The notes beneath the pieces were generated by a model. That model was not told the DNA's origin. It saw only the letters and a program-made list of their open reading frames with translations, and did no database searches. A DNA stretch of 33,592 nucleotides from Janthinobacterium sp. (GTDB lineage: Bacteria > Pseudomonadota > Gammaproteobacteria > Burkholderiales > Chitinibacteraceae): assembly GCA_025360045.1 (NCBI GenBank), contig JANYCY010000004.1:1-33592 (forward strand), read 5' to 3'. The position numbers and the translations under genes are program-made. Shown one piece after another: positions 18,493 to 26,289 of this stretch. Position 1 is the stretch's first letter; the number at the start of each line of letters is the position of its first letter.

Positions 18493-18620
18493 CAAAACCC
18501 AAACCTTAAACCACGGAGGAAAGGAGAACACGGAGGGTCACGGAGAAAAACATAACATTAAGGTTTTCTCCGTGTAGCTCTGTGTCCTCCGTGTTCTCTG
18601 TGGTTCAAGATTTGGGTTTT
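18493..18620. repeat. R2 repeat pair forming a large palindrome
   Basis: The left arm begins AAAACCCAAACC and holds CCACGGAGG, AACACGGAG and TCACGGAG units (18493-18550). The right arm (18564-18620) is its near complement, ending GATTTGGGTTTT. The loop is about 13 nt. It starts 16 nt after the fixJ-type gene and ends 36 nt before yaaA. As RNA it would form a stem of nearly 60 bp, likely a bidirectional barrier or stabiliser. Single R2 copies occur at 19438, 25014, 27157, 29843 and 33271. Confidence 0.88.
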
Positions 18621-18656
18621 ATTCTGTTAACAACCATCCCGCGCTCAAAGTCCGCC

Positions 18657-19421
18657 ATGCTTATGCTGCTCTCTCCAGCCAAAACGCTGGATTACACCAC
18701 TGCTCCCATCACCAAAGAATTCAGCCAGCCTGATTTTCTGGATCATTCTGCCAAGCTGATTGCTTTGCTCAAGCAGCAGACACCTGCGCAAATTGCCAGC
18801 CTGATGAAATTATCTGACCCGCTGGCGGTGCTCAATGTAGGCCGCTATCAAGCTTGGCATCCTGATTTCACGCCGGAGAACGCCAAGCAAGCTGTACTGG
18901 CCTTTATGGGCGATGTGTACGAGGGCCTAAATGCAGGGCAAATGACGGAGCAAGAATTGGCCTATATCAGCCAGCATTTGCGCATCCTATCTGGCCTTTA
19001 CGGCCTGCTGCGCCCGCTGGATTTAATACAGCCTTATCGCCTAGAAATGGGCACATCTCTGCCCAATGCGGCGGGGAATAATCTCTACGCTTTTTGGGGC
19101 GAGACCATTACGGCAGCAATTAACACGATGCAGCCCAAAGTCGTCGTCAACTTAGCCTCGACCGAATACTTTAAATCAGTCAAACCCAAGCTCTTAAACT
19201 GCACGCTGATTACGCCGGTATTTCAAGACTGGAAAAACGGCAAATACAAAATCATCAGCTTCTACGCCAAACGCGCCCGCGGCCTGATGGTGCGCTGGGC
19301 GGCAGAGCACAACATGACTCAGGCCAGCGATTTAAAAGCGTTTAATGCGGAAGGCTATGCCTTTGACGCCGATGTATCCAATGGCGTGAGTTGGGTGTTT
19401 AGACGGCAATTGGCGGATTGA
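18657..19421 (+). CDS. yaaA: Peroxide stress protein YaaA
   Basis: Protein of 254 aa (E. coli YaaA is 258). The start MLMLLSPAKTLDY aligns with the family N-terminus; an open frame extends upstream into the palindromic repeat but that part is not protein-like. Other signatures are LNVGRYQAWHPDF, AFMGDVYEGL, LRILSGLYGLLRPLDLIQPYRLEMG and NLASTEYFK. YaaA lowers free iron and limits oxidative damage during peroxide stress. No OxyR-type site was identified. The gene is flanked by R2 copies on both sides. Confidence 0.95.
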   Translation: MLMLLSPAKTLDYTTAPITKEFSQPDFLDHSAKLIALLKQQTPAQIASLMKLSDPLAVLNVGRYQAWHPDFTPENAKQAVLAFMGDVYEGLNAGQMTEQELAYISQHLRILSGLYGLLRPLDLIQPYRLEMGTSLPNAAGNNLYAFWGETITAAINTMQPKVVVNLASTEYFKSVKPKLLNCTLITPVFQDWKNGKYKIISFYAKRARGLMVRWAAEHNMTQASDLKAFNAEGYAFDADVSNGVSWVFRRQLAD

Positions 19422-19437
19422 TGTGGCATGACGTGAC

Positions 19438-19486
19438 AAAACCCAAATTCTGAACCACAGAGAGCACTGAGTTTCACTGGGAAGAG
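19438..19486 (+). repeat. R2 repeat after yaaA
   Basis: A degenerate R2 copy, AAAACCCAAATTCTGAACC then CACAGAGAGCACTGAG and TTTCACTGG, starting 17 nt after the yaaA stop. It is followed by a spacer of 74 bp and then R1 copy 3, the same order as at 25014, 27157 and 29843. Confidence 0.8.
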
Positions 19487-19560
19487 CATTTTTACAAAAA
19501 TAATTTCCTTGGCATTTTAAAACATGTTCAAAACCAAGAGCCTGTAATTTATTAGCGCTC

Positions 19561-19737
19561 ACGGCATGGGGCTTCAAATCCCCCCTTGAAACACGCTGCA
19601 GTGAGGAACAAGCAGGGAGGAGATTGCTTAGGGGCGAGGAACGAGCCAGTCCAGCGGGACGCCCGCACCTACATCAACGTGCCGAAGGCACTAAAAAAGC
19701 ATTACTTTTGACTCTGCTTGAAGCCTAAAGCACACAC
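19561..19737 (+). repeat. R1 structured repeat, copy 3 (internal deletion)
   Basis: Both ends of R1 are present: the left GGCATGGGGCTTCAAATC and the right GTGCCGAAGGCAC A run plus the GCACACACC tail. About 110 bp in the middle are missing, joining CGAGCCAGTCC to AGCGGGACGCCCGC. The long H1 hairpin is lost; H2 (GCGGG/CCCGC with a 3-nt loop) and H3 remain. Confidence 0.85.
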
Positions 19738-19757
19738 CACGCTGAATTCTTTTAATC

Positions 19758-20177
19758 CTATAAATAAAGCTGGTTATATAAGGAATCTAATTTAGATTGA
19801 TTTAAAGATGCAGAGGTCATCGGCAAAGATGGTTTAGTAATTAAATTGTCTAAATTACTTTTTAAAGCATTCAACAATAAATTATTATCGACAGTAGTAG
19901 ATTTAATAAGCGTAAGTTTCTTAGCGTTTGTAGATTCCCATTCATCTGGGCTTAACGCTGGGACGCCAGGTTTATTTGCTAATCCAAAAGAGCAAAGATA
20001 AGTAGCATATTCCTTGCTAACAGCAATTCCATGACTCGAAAAGGAAGCTTGCTCATGCGCAATAGCAACTTCAGGGGATTCAAAAACCGCCTCATGCATA
20101 GGCGGGACGTCATTCCCAACACGAGAAGAACGAGACAATGACATCGTAGAAGACGTACCAATAGACAAACTAGACAT
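19758..20177 (-). CDS. Hypothetical protein, Ser-rich N-terminus
   Basis: Protein of 139 aa; I do not recognise the family. The ATG at 20177 is preferred because a TTAGGG sequence lies about 9 nt upstream; the frame is open to 20429 but the extra part differs in composition and looks non-coding. The N-terminus MSSLSIGTSSTMSLSRSSR is Ser/Thr-rich and unstructured, the middle has one Cys and a GLANKPGVPALSPDEWES segment, and the C-terminus is rich in Leu, Asn and Ser and likely helical. There is no signal peptide or membrane helix. The coding region is more AT-rich than its neighbours. A Ser-rich start of this kind is seen in some secreted effectors, but nothing else supports that here. Confidence 0.6.
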   Translation of the reverse strand: MSSLSIGTSSTMSLSRSSRVGNDVPPMHEAVFESPEVAIAHEQASFSSHGIAVSKEYATYLCSFGLANKPGVPALSPDEWESTNAKKLTLIKSTTVDNNLLLNALKSNLDNLITKPSLPMTSASLNQSKLDSLYNQLYL

Positions 20178-20632
20178 GACGGCTACCCTAAGAAAAATGC
20201 TAGCAAGAAAAGCATAGCAGATTTCAAAATAAGTAATTAATAAATCAATAGGAAGTAAATGGGCACAGAACACCCATCTCCCCCTGCTGCCTGCTCTTGG
20301 ATCTGCAAAAACCACTGATCTCGACCCGATCACTGCCCCGCTGGGGCGCTGGCACCTAGAGCTAAATCGAAAAGCCCGCAAGAAGGCGTTTCTAGCCCTA
20401 CACTCACCACAAGCGAAACACACCCACAAACAACCGGATTCGAGCTGTTACCTGATATGGCTATTTGGACACCCAATTAAGGACGGAAGGGATCAATCCA
20501 GCTCAAGAGCAATTTGACAAACACTAATACCTCTTGCGTGCATCAATCGCGCACTTACCCGAATCAGATTCGGTGCATCCTTCTCGTCCTTGCAACAAGG
20601 CCAATAACGCAAAACGCTACGGGTTGCAAAAT
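20178..20632. other. Intergenic region with GC-richer unassigned segment
   Basis: Bases 20233-20517 lack stop codons in one plus-strand frame but have no start codon in it; the minus strand is also open to 20429. The composition is richer in GC than the flanks. A perfect 7-bp palindrome CCGAATC-A-GATTCGG lies at 20559-20573, downstream of the potassium channel gene. Nothing here could be assigned to a known gene or element. Confidence 0.5.
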
Positions 20633-22351
20633 TCAAACAGCCCCTTCCTTCTTCCCCTGCTGCCAATCCGCCAATTTACGAAACACCCAGCTTTGCGGTT
20701 CGGTTTTGCCTGTACGGGCAAAATCCAGCAGGTGGGTGGCTTCTTGCATGGCTTCATGCGCGCTTTGTGCTTCGCGATTACCCGCAAAAAGCAGCTGATC
20801 GCCAAAAGTAAGTGGCGTATCTAAGGATGGCCATGCCTGCAGCTCGTCGCCATGCACGCGTAGCAGCGGCAGGCATTGCAGCTTGTAGCCATGATCAAAG
20901 GGATTATTTATCCAGTGCGCGAGGCGTAAAGGCGGCGATGGATTGGCTAAAAAGGCGTGCACGGCAGCGGTGTTTTTAGCGTCTAGCGTAATACTCCAAA
21001 TTTCCGGCACTTTTTGATCGCATAATAAAGCCAATTGATCAGACAATGCCTTCGCCCAAGCTTCGTCTTCTTCTTTAATTAAATCTAAAAATTGCGCCAA
21101 TAAAGGCGTTTCAATGGCGCGTAAACATTCATGCGCCACAATCTCGCTGCGAACAGAGGTGATATCAGGCTTAAAGGCTTCAAACAATAAGCGGTTATCA
21201 CGCAGATTCTGCCTTGCCACAATAAACAATTTAGGATTAATCGCTCTGGCCGTTGCTAATGCAGATAAATTATTAATATCGTGATCATGGCAAACCAATA
21301 GGCCCGAAGCGTGTTCAATACCTGCGGCAATGAGTGAATCGGCATTCACACCAAGCGCCTGCACAAATTGCTCGGGCAATAAATCAGGTTGAGGCTCTGG
21401 ATCAATCACCGTAACCGTAGCGCCTTCTTTCAGCAGTGCGGCCCGCATTGATATGCCAAAGCGGCCATAACCCACCACTACCCAATGCCCACATGGCGGG
21501 CGCACTAAAGCGGCGATCGGTAGCCCAGGAAAATCAGAAAGCAAATTCCATAAACGATAGCTATGCGGCGCATGCAGTAGCATTTGAAAACGCTGCCCCA
21601 CGGCATTAAACATATTGATGACTTTATTCGCGCCAAACGACTGCATATTATCGGCTACGGCCTTATTTTTGCAGCGACAGACCGACACCAGCGAGGGCTG
21701 CAAAACAAAGGCAGCCATTGCGATAGCCAGATTAACATTTTCATCGCCGGTAATGGCCAATACTCCTCGGCAACGCGGATGGGTAATACCCGCAATTTTT
21801 AATAGCTCAGGATTAGAAGCATCCCCCGCATAAAAAATGGGGTCGGAATGAAAATCAGCTAGGGCTAAATTATTAACGCGCTCCTCTCTAAGCTCAATTA
21901 CAACAAAACGAATATTAATTCGATCCAATACTTTGCAAAGCAAACGCCCCGTTTGCCCATAACCACAAATTAAATAAAATGGCTCACGCAAGCGCCTAAC
22001 TTTATTATTAAAACGCGCATACTGAATGGCTTTTTTTAAAGCCTGATCATTAAATAAAGTAAATACAGCCCCTAAATTATAAGCCCAGCCCGTTACTGAT
22101 AAATAAATACAGCATAAAACCCACAGGCGCTGAGAATAAGAAAACGCATAGGGTGTTTCGCCAAAACCAATCGAAGTCGCGGTATAGCTAATAAAATAAA
22201 AAGCGTGGAAAAATCCCATTTGATAAGGCTTGCCCTGATCATCCACACCAGGAATCAGCACAAGGCCCAATACGGCAATAGAATAAATAAGAATCAGGGT
22301 AATAATTGGCGCACGCATGCGCCGCATCACCATAAAAAAGATATTGGGCAT
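20633..22351 (-). CDS. Potassium channel with two RCK (TrkA-N) domains
   Basis: Protein of 572 aa. Two membrane helices (about 15-33 and 75-97) flank a pore loop with filter SIGFGE (60-65), a variant of the TVGYG filter. Two cytoplasmic RCK domains follow, with nucleotide-binding motifs CGYGQTGR (129-136) and VGYGRFG (293-299) each leading to an acidic strand end (VIELREE, VIDPEPQ). This is a two-TM, tandem-RCK channel related to Kch/MthK-type proteins, gated by nucleotide or ion binding. It lies 2 nt after a small membrane protein gene, so the two are an operon and may work together. The exact ligand cannot be read from sequence. Confidence 0.9.
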   Translation of the reverse strand: MPNIFFMVMRRMRAPIITLILIYSIAVLGLVLIPGVDDQGKPYQMGFFHAFYFISYTATSIGFGETPYAFSYSQRLWVLCCIYLSVTGWAYNLGAVFTLFNDQALKKAIQYARFNNKVRRLREPFYLICGYGQTGRLLCKVLDRINIRFVVIELREERVNNLALADFHSDPIFYAGDASNPELLKIAGITHPRCRGVLAITGDENVNLAIAMAAFVLQPSLVSVCRCKNKAVADNMQSFGANKVINMFNAVGQRFQMLLHAPHSYRLWNLLSDFPGLPIAALVRPPCGHWVVVGYGRFGISMRAALLKEGATVTVIDPEPQPDLLPEQFVQALGVNADSLIAAGIEHASGLLVCHDHDINNLSALATARAINPKLFIVARQNLRDNRLLFEAFKPDITSVRSEIVAHECLRAIETPLLAQFLDLIKEEDEAWAKALSDQLALLCDQKVPEIWSITLDAKNTAAVHAFLANPSPPLRLAHWINNPFDHGYKLQCLPLLRVHGDELQAWPSLDTPLTFGDQLLFAGNREAQSAHEAMQEATHLLDFARTGKTEPQSWVFRKLADWQQGKKEGAV

Positions 22352-22353
22352 AA

Positions 22354-22737
22354 TTAGCGACGATGTTGCAAGGTTTCACCAATCAATAGCACCACCGACA
22401 CCACATTTGCGGCCAGTGCTCCGGCAGAAAAAGAAACCACCATCGACGTCACTCCCGGCGTCATTCCCACTTGGCTCACATACATTGCATTTCCCCACAC
22501 CAAGGCAGCAGCAACTAATTGCAAATCAGCCACTAGGCTCGTCGCTAAATGTAGCGCCCCCACTTGAGTACGATCACCAAATTTAATGACAGTCGCAATA
22601 AAGCTCACCACCATGGCACAAAATAACTCAAATACATCATGTTGATGTGGCACATCAATTTGGCCCATTACAAAGCCAAAATTAAGCGTAAATGCCAATA
22701 AAATAAAAAAACCAAAAACAACTTTCTCAATATTCAT
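22354..22737 (-). CDS. Small four-helix membrane protein (DUF6394-like)
   Basis: Protein of 127 aa with about four membrane helices (roughly residues 7-25, 38-53, 65-82, 95-118) and short loops. It contains FVMGQIDVPHQHDVFELF and SLVADLQLVAAALVW, which I associate from memory with the DUF6394 family; this is not certain. It is immediately upstream of the RCK potassium channel gene (2-nt gap), so it could be an accessory subunit. No enzyme motif is visible. Confidence 0.8.
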   Translation of the reverse strand: MNIEKVVFGFFILLAFTLNFGFVMGQIDVPHQHDVFELFCAMVVSFIATVIKFGDRTQVGALHLATSLVADLQLVAAALVWGNAMYVSQVGMTPGVTSMVVSFSAGALAANVVSVVLLIGETLQHRR

Positions 22738-23332
22738 TTTTCATATTATCCGTAGCAATAATCAGGGCATGATAAATCATAGAATATATACCGCAATTTA
22801 TATCTTAACTTTGTAGGAAATTACTTATTCAAGGTTAAAAGCCAAAAAATAACCCTCTCTATAAGCCACTTAGATTTCTATCTACGACAAGCAGCAAAAG
22901 AGCCTTTTATATGCTTGCTCATCAACTAAGCTAAAAATCTTCCTTGGGGCAAGCTTCGCCCCACCCCTATCAACTTAAGATCAAAAAGGGCTAAGGCTTG
23001 GTCTGATAAAGGGTAATCGATCATAAATAGCTTAGGGCGAGTGAAACCGTTTTTATTCAGCATGGCTCGCGGGTTTCACCCGCACTACAAGAACCAAATT
23101 CAACCTTCATCCCATAAACGATGGCTAACACGCCCGCAATAGATGGTGCCACACCGATCAGCAGAGCAAGAGCGCCAGTCGGAATGACTGCTATTTCAAA
23201 CCCTTGCCAAGCAAAAACCAAAGTTAGATGCCAGCGTCTATCCATTCAAGCAGGCTCATTATGCTATTGCGCCTTTCTTGCCAATTTTAGGCTAGGGCTG
23301 GCGATTCTTTATTATTTGAGAATGTGCTCTGG
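22738..23332. other. Intergenic region with R3 element and possible gene remnant
   Basis: The right end of the small membrane protein's promoter region, an AT-rich stretch, an R3 palindrome (23032-23089) and a short minus-strand frame (23057-23245) lie here. That frame has a hydrophobic core (IPTGALALLIGVAPSIAGVL) but its 3' end runs into the palindrome, so it looks like a truncated remnant of a membrane protein gene rather than a functional gene. Confidence 0.5.
23032..23089. repeat. R3 palindromic element
   Basis: Arms resembling TTAGGGCGAGTGAAACCG and CGGGTTTCACCCGCACTA flank a loop of about 20 nt. It is a diverged relative of the palindromes at 2260-2318 and 26227-26289, with several mismatches in the stem. 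Confidence 0.75.
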
Positions 23333-24229
23333 CTAAGCCAAATCTCCCAAAATCTCATCCGATTTTTGAAACTCCTGCCTTAGCCAATCCAAAAACACTA
23401 AGCGCCGCTCATCTTGAGCAAACGGTTCTGCGGACAATACAACATAGCTAGAGCCATCAGCCACCAAGCCATAAGGGGCAATCAGGCGGCCATTTTTTAG
23501 CTCTTCTTCTATCATATAAGCCGACGCAATCGCCACGCCTAAGCCTGCCATTGCCGCCTGCAAGCTTAAATAAAAATGTTCAAAATATGAATTTTGATGA
23601 CTCGTCACCCCCTGCTGCGCCAGCACGCCCCAACGCGCCCAAGCATCCGGGCGAGTACGCGTGTGTAAAAGGCGACTCTGCTCAAAGTTAATCTGCCCAT
23701 CTTGCCGCTGCTCGGGCACACACACCGGCCCCACTTTTTCCTGCCCTATTTCTTCTGAGTAGCAATCTTTCCCCCAGTTGAAATCATTGCGCCTGATCGC
23801 TAAATCAATATGCCCACCTTTAAAATCAACCACACCCCCCGCTGTAAATAAATGCAGCTGAATCGCCGGATAGCGGGTATGAAAATCGCTTAAACGAGGA
23901 ATCAGCCAGCGCATGGCAATCGTTGGCTCACACGACACTACTAAGGGCCTGTCGTAAGGATTTCCCTTGAGTTTTTGCAATGTAATCGCCAGCTGCGCCA
24001 GCATCTCTTGGCAAGTGTTTTTAAGTAACTCACCTTCTCTGGTCAAAAAAATCGCCCGATTACGACGCTCAAATAACAACACGCCAATGCTTTCTTCTAA
24101 CTGCTTAATCTGGCGACTTACCGCTCCCTGCGTTACAAACAGCTCTTCTGAAGCGCGAATCAGGCTGAGATGGCGTGCTGCAGCCTCAAATACCCGCAAA
24201 GCATTAAGTGAAGGAATTCTGACGCTCAT
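23333..24229 (-). CDS. LysR-family transcriptional regulator (GcvA-like)
   Basis: Protein of 298 aa from the ATG at 24229; an ATG 11 codons upstream is also in frame. The N-terminal winged helix reads LNALRVFEAAARHLSLIRAS then TQGAVSRQIKQLEESIGVLLF, typical of the GcvA branch. The rest is the periplasmic-binding-like effector domain. It is transcribed divergently from a LysE-type exporter with a gap of about 117 bp, so it most likely controls that exporter in response to an amino acid or related ligand. LysR boxes (T-N11-A) are expected in the shared region but were not pinned down. Confidence 0.9.
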   Translation of the reverse strand: MSVRIPSLNALRVFEAAARHLSLIRASEELFVTQGAVSRQIKQLEESIGVLLFERRNRAIFLTREGELLKNTCQEMLAQLAITLQKLKGNPYDRPLVVSCEPTIAMRWLIPRLSDFHTRYPAIQLHLFTAGGVVDFKGGHIDLAIRRNDFNWGKDCYSEEIGQEKVGPVCVPEQRQDGQINFEQSRLLHTRTRPDAWARWGVLAQQGVTSHQNSYFEHFYLSLQAAMAGLGVAIASAYMIEEELKNGRLIAPYGLVADGSSYVVLSAEPFAQDERRLVFLDWLRQEFQKSDEILGDLA

Positions 24230-24346
24230 CGTTGACTTTTTCTCATGTATTTTCATGAGCATAAATCGATTTTACTGAAACAACAAGACAGCCAAAATAA
24301 AGGAATAAATAGAAAATCTGAATTTAACTTTCTTTAGGACGAGCCA

Positions 24347-24958
24347 ATGAATGAAATTTTTGCCGTTGCCCTGATCACTATTCTTGCCGTCATCAGTCCC
24401 GGCGCTGATTTTGCAATGGTCACCCGCAATAGCTATCTCTATGGGCGAAAAGCCGGTTTATTGGCCGCGCTGGGGATTGCCTTGGGTGTGCAAATCCATG
24501 TGATGTACACCATGCTGGGCGTGGGACTCATCATTTCACAATCGCCTGCACTGTTTACAGCCATCAAAATAGCGGGCGCTATTTACTTGATTTATATCGG
24601 CTACACCACGTTCACCAGCAAAAGCAGACTCAATATCGATTTAAGCGCAGATGCGGGTTTAAGCCCTTTTGCTGCCTTCAAAAATGGCTTTTTAACCAAT
24701 GTGCTTAACCCGAAAACCACACTGTTTGTGGTGAGCACCTACACCCAAGTCGTTAACCCAAGCACCCCGCTAGCGCAGCAAATTGGCTATGGCTTATTTA
24801 TGTCTTTGGCGCACGGCGTATGGTTTTCACTCGTGGCGCTGTTTTTCTCTCACCAAGCATTAAGATCCGCCATGATTAAGGGGCAAAGCCTGCTCAATAA
24901 AATCATCGGCAGCGCCCTATTTGGCCTAGGCGTATCGCTCGCCTTTGCGCCGCATTAA
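24347..24958 (+). CDS. LysE/RhtB-family amino-acid exporter
   Basis: Protein of 203 aa with about six hydrophobic helices. The N-terminal segment ISPGADFAMVTRNSYLYGRKAGLLAALGIALG matches the conserved first half of the RhtB/LysE family, and FLTNVLNPKTTLFV matches the central LNPK motif. It would export an amino acid or derivative across the inner membrane. An AGGA ribosome site precedes the ATG by about 8 nt. The divergent LysR gene is the probable regulator. The stop is followed by R2 at 25014. Confidence 0.93.
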   Translation: MNEIFAVALITILAVISPGADFAMVTRNSYLYGRKAGLLAALGIALGVQIHVMYTMLGVGLIISQSPALFTAIKIAGAIYLIYIGYTTFTSKSRLNIDLSADAGLSPFAAFKNGFLTNVLNPKTTLFVVSTYTQVVNPSTPLAQQIGYGLFMSLAHGVWFSLVALFFSHQALRSAMIKGQSLLNKIIGSALFGLGVSLAFAPH

Positions 24959-25013
24959 AATCGATCCGCTAAAGAACACAAAACTTTAGGCAATGAACTG
25001 ATATTACTCAGCC

Positions 25014-25070
25014 AAACCCAAATCTTGAACCACGGAGGACACAGAGAACACGGAGTTTCACGGAGAAAAA
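25014..25070 (+). repeat. R2 repeat after the LysE-type gene
   Basis: AACCCAAATCTTGAACC is followed by CACGGAGGACACAGAGAAC, ACGGAGTTTCACGGAG and an A run. The CACRGAG core repeats at about 8-10 bp spacing. It starts 56 nt after the exporter stop codon and is followed after 74 bp by R1 copy 4. Confidence 0.88.
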
Positions 25071-25144
25071 CCTTTTGAATTGAGCCATTTGCATTGAGTT
25101 TTTGAGCATTTTCAAATCTAGCAATCTAAATTTTTATCACAACT

Positions 25145-25388
25145 CATGGCACGGAGCTTAAACCTCCCCTTGAAACACGCCGGAGCGAGGAACAAGCGGG
25201 GCGGGGTTTCGGCCAGGGAGCGAGGCAGCGAGCCAATCCCGCCTGCCGCCGACTCGATTGTCCGCAGTGCAGGGGCCTTCGTGTTTTTGGTGTTGTCGCT
25301 TTGGTTCTTTTCTTGGCGAAGCAAGAAAAGAACGCCCCCGCGGTGGCTACCGCTCCAAAACACCGTGCCGAAGGCACTAAAAAGAAGA
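25145..25388 (+). repeat. R1 structured repeat, copy 4
   Basis: Complete copy of about 242 bp. H1 is a perfect 12-bp stem, GTTCTTTTCTTG (25304-25315) with CAAGAAAAGAAC (25322-25333), loop GCGAAG. Three stem positions differ from copies 1 and 5 on both sides, preserving pairing. H2 is GCGGT/ACCGC. An upstream stem can pair GCGG+GGCGGG (25196-25205) with CCCGCC (25238-25243) and CCGC (25246-25249). The copy lies between the 3' ends of convergent genes. Confidence 0.9.
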
Positions 25389-25409
25389 TCGCTGTGTAAC
25401 ATTGACCAA

Positions 25410-25955
25410 TTAAAACGAACTCGGCGTATTGGCGCTAATCACTTCAGCAGCGCCAGCGCCGATATTGCGGAAACGGTGCGGCAAATTACTGGGGAAGTAA
25501 TAGCCATCCCCCGCTTGCAATAGATGCACTTGCCCATCTATGGTCAGCTCCATATGGCCGCTGACCAACACCCCACATTCCTGCCCCTCGTGCTGCAACA
25601 TCTCGCTGCCGGTATCGGCCCCCGGCTGATATTGCTCGCGCAGCAAGCCAATTTTCCTCTCCGTAACCCCTGAGCCAACCAAATGCATTTGCACAGACGC
25701 ATTGCCTAAATTGGGCTGCGTGCTTGCGGGAAAAATATAGCTGGGCACGGCCATTTCTTGCTCAAAAGTAAAGAATTCCGCAAGGGACATGGGAAACCCT
25801 TCCAGCAATTTTTTTAATGAGCTAATCGACGGGCTAACCCGATTTTGCTCGATCAAAGACACCGTGGCATTGGTCATCCCCGCCCGCTTGGCTAATTCGC
25901 GCTGAGATAAAGCAAACCGCCCTCGCACTACCTTAAGCCTTGCCCCTACGTCCAT
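25410..25955 (-). CDS. puuR: XRE-cupin transcriptional regulator, PuuR-like
   Basis: Protein of 181 aa. An N-terminal XRE helix-turn-helix (about 5-60: LSQRELAKRAGMTNATVSLIEQNRVSPSISSL) is joined to a C-terminal cupin (about 105-178: EGQECGVLVSGHMELTIDGQ then GDGYYFPSNLPHRFRN). This is the build and size of PuuR (185 aa in E. coli), the repressor of putrescine use. The context supports this: puuD-, puuA-, spuC- and gabT-like genes follow, and a PuuR-box-like sequence lies at 26122-26136 in its upstream region. The symbol is assigned by similarity and context. Cupin ligands in this family are small amines. Confidence 0.85.
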   Translation of the reverse strand: MDVGARLKVVRGRFALSQRELAKRAGMTNATVSLIEQNRVSPSISSLKKLLEGFPMSLAEFFTFEQEMAVPSYIFPASTQPNLGNASVQMHLVGSGVTERKIGLLREQYQPGADTGSEMLQHEGQECGVLVSGHMELTIDGQVHLLQAGDGYYFPSNLPHRFRNIGAGAAEVISANTPSSF

Positions 25956-26121
25956 TGGGCTACCCGTTCAAAATAATCAACACGCTCTTAAAATATGCCA
26001 TGCCCACGCAATTAGCCAGAAAGGTTTCCATTCTGAAGCTACAGCACCACATAGCAAGCAAGCGAGGTTTTATCCAGCGTACAGGAAAATAATTACTGCC
26101 AAAACAACAGCAAAAACTTGT

Positions 26122-26136
26122 CAAATATAATTAACG
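26122..26136 (+). promoter_or_regulatory. Candidate PuuR-binding site
   Basis: CAAATATAATTAACG matches 12 of 15 positions of the E. coli PuuR box as I recall it (AAAATATAATGAACA), including the nine-base core AAATATAAT. It lies between the PuuR-like gene and puuD, where the repressor would be expected to act. The consensus is from memory and the site is untested. Confidence 0.55.
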
Positions 26137-26160
26137 AACTAAGCTTAAAACTATGTTGGA

Positions 26161-26178
26161 TGGGCATAGTTATGCCCA
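26161..26178. promoter_or_regulatory. Perfect palindrome in the puuR-puuD region
   Basis: TGGGCAT and ATGCCCA form a 7-bp inverted repeat separated by AGTT, 25 bp downstream of the PuuR-like site. It may be an operator or a small hairpin; no T run follows, so it is not a terminator. Confidence 0.4.
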
Positions 26179-26226
26179 ATGCGCATCAAGTTAAGCGATT
26201 GCCATAGCCGCAAACATTGAATCACC

Positions 26227-26289
26227 TTAGGGCGAGTACTTACCCGCGTATTTATTCAATATTGCTCGCGGGTAAGCACCCGCCCTACA
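26227..26289. repeat. R3 palindromic element upstream of puuD
   Basis: Arms resembling AGGGCGAGTACTTACCCGCG (26229-26248) and CGCGGGTAAGCACCCGCCCT (26267-26286) pair with a few mismatches around a loop of 18 nt. It belongs to the same family as 2260-2318. It lies in the puuD leader or promoter region. Confidence 0.82.

Noticed and set aside
18493-18620. CRISPR array from CACRGAG repeats
   Set aside because: Units are only 7-10 bp, without unique spacers of constant length, and no cas genes are seen.
23057-23245. Minus-strand small membrane protein gene
   Set aside because: Its 3' end runs through an R3 palindrome and no ribosome site is evident; described as a possible remnant only.
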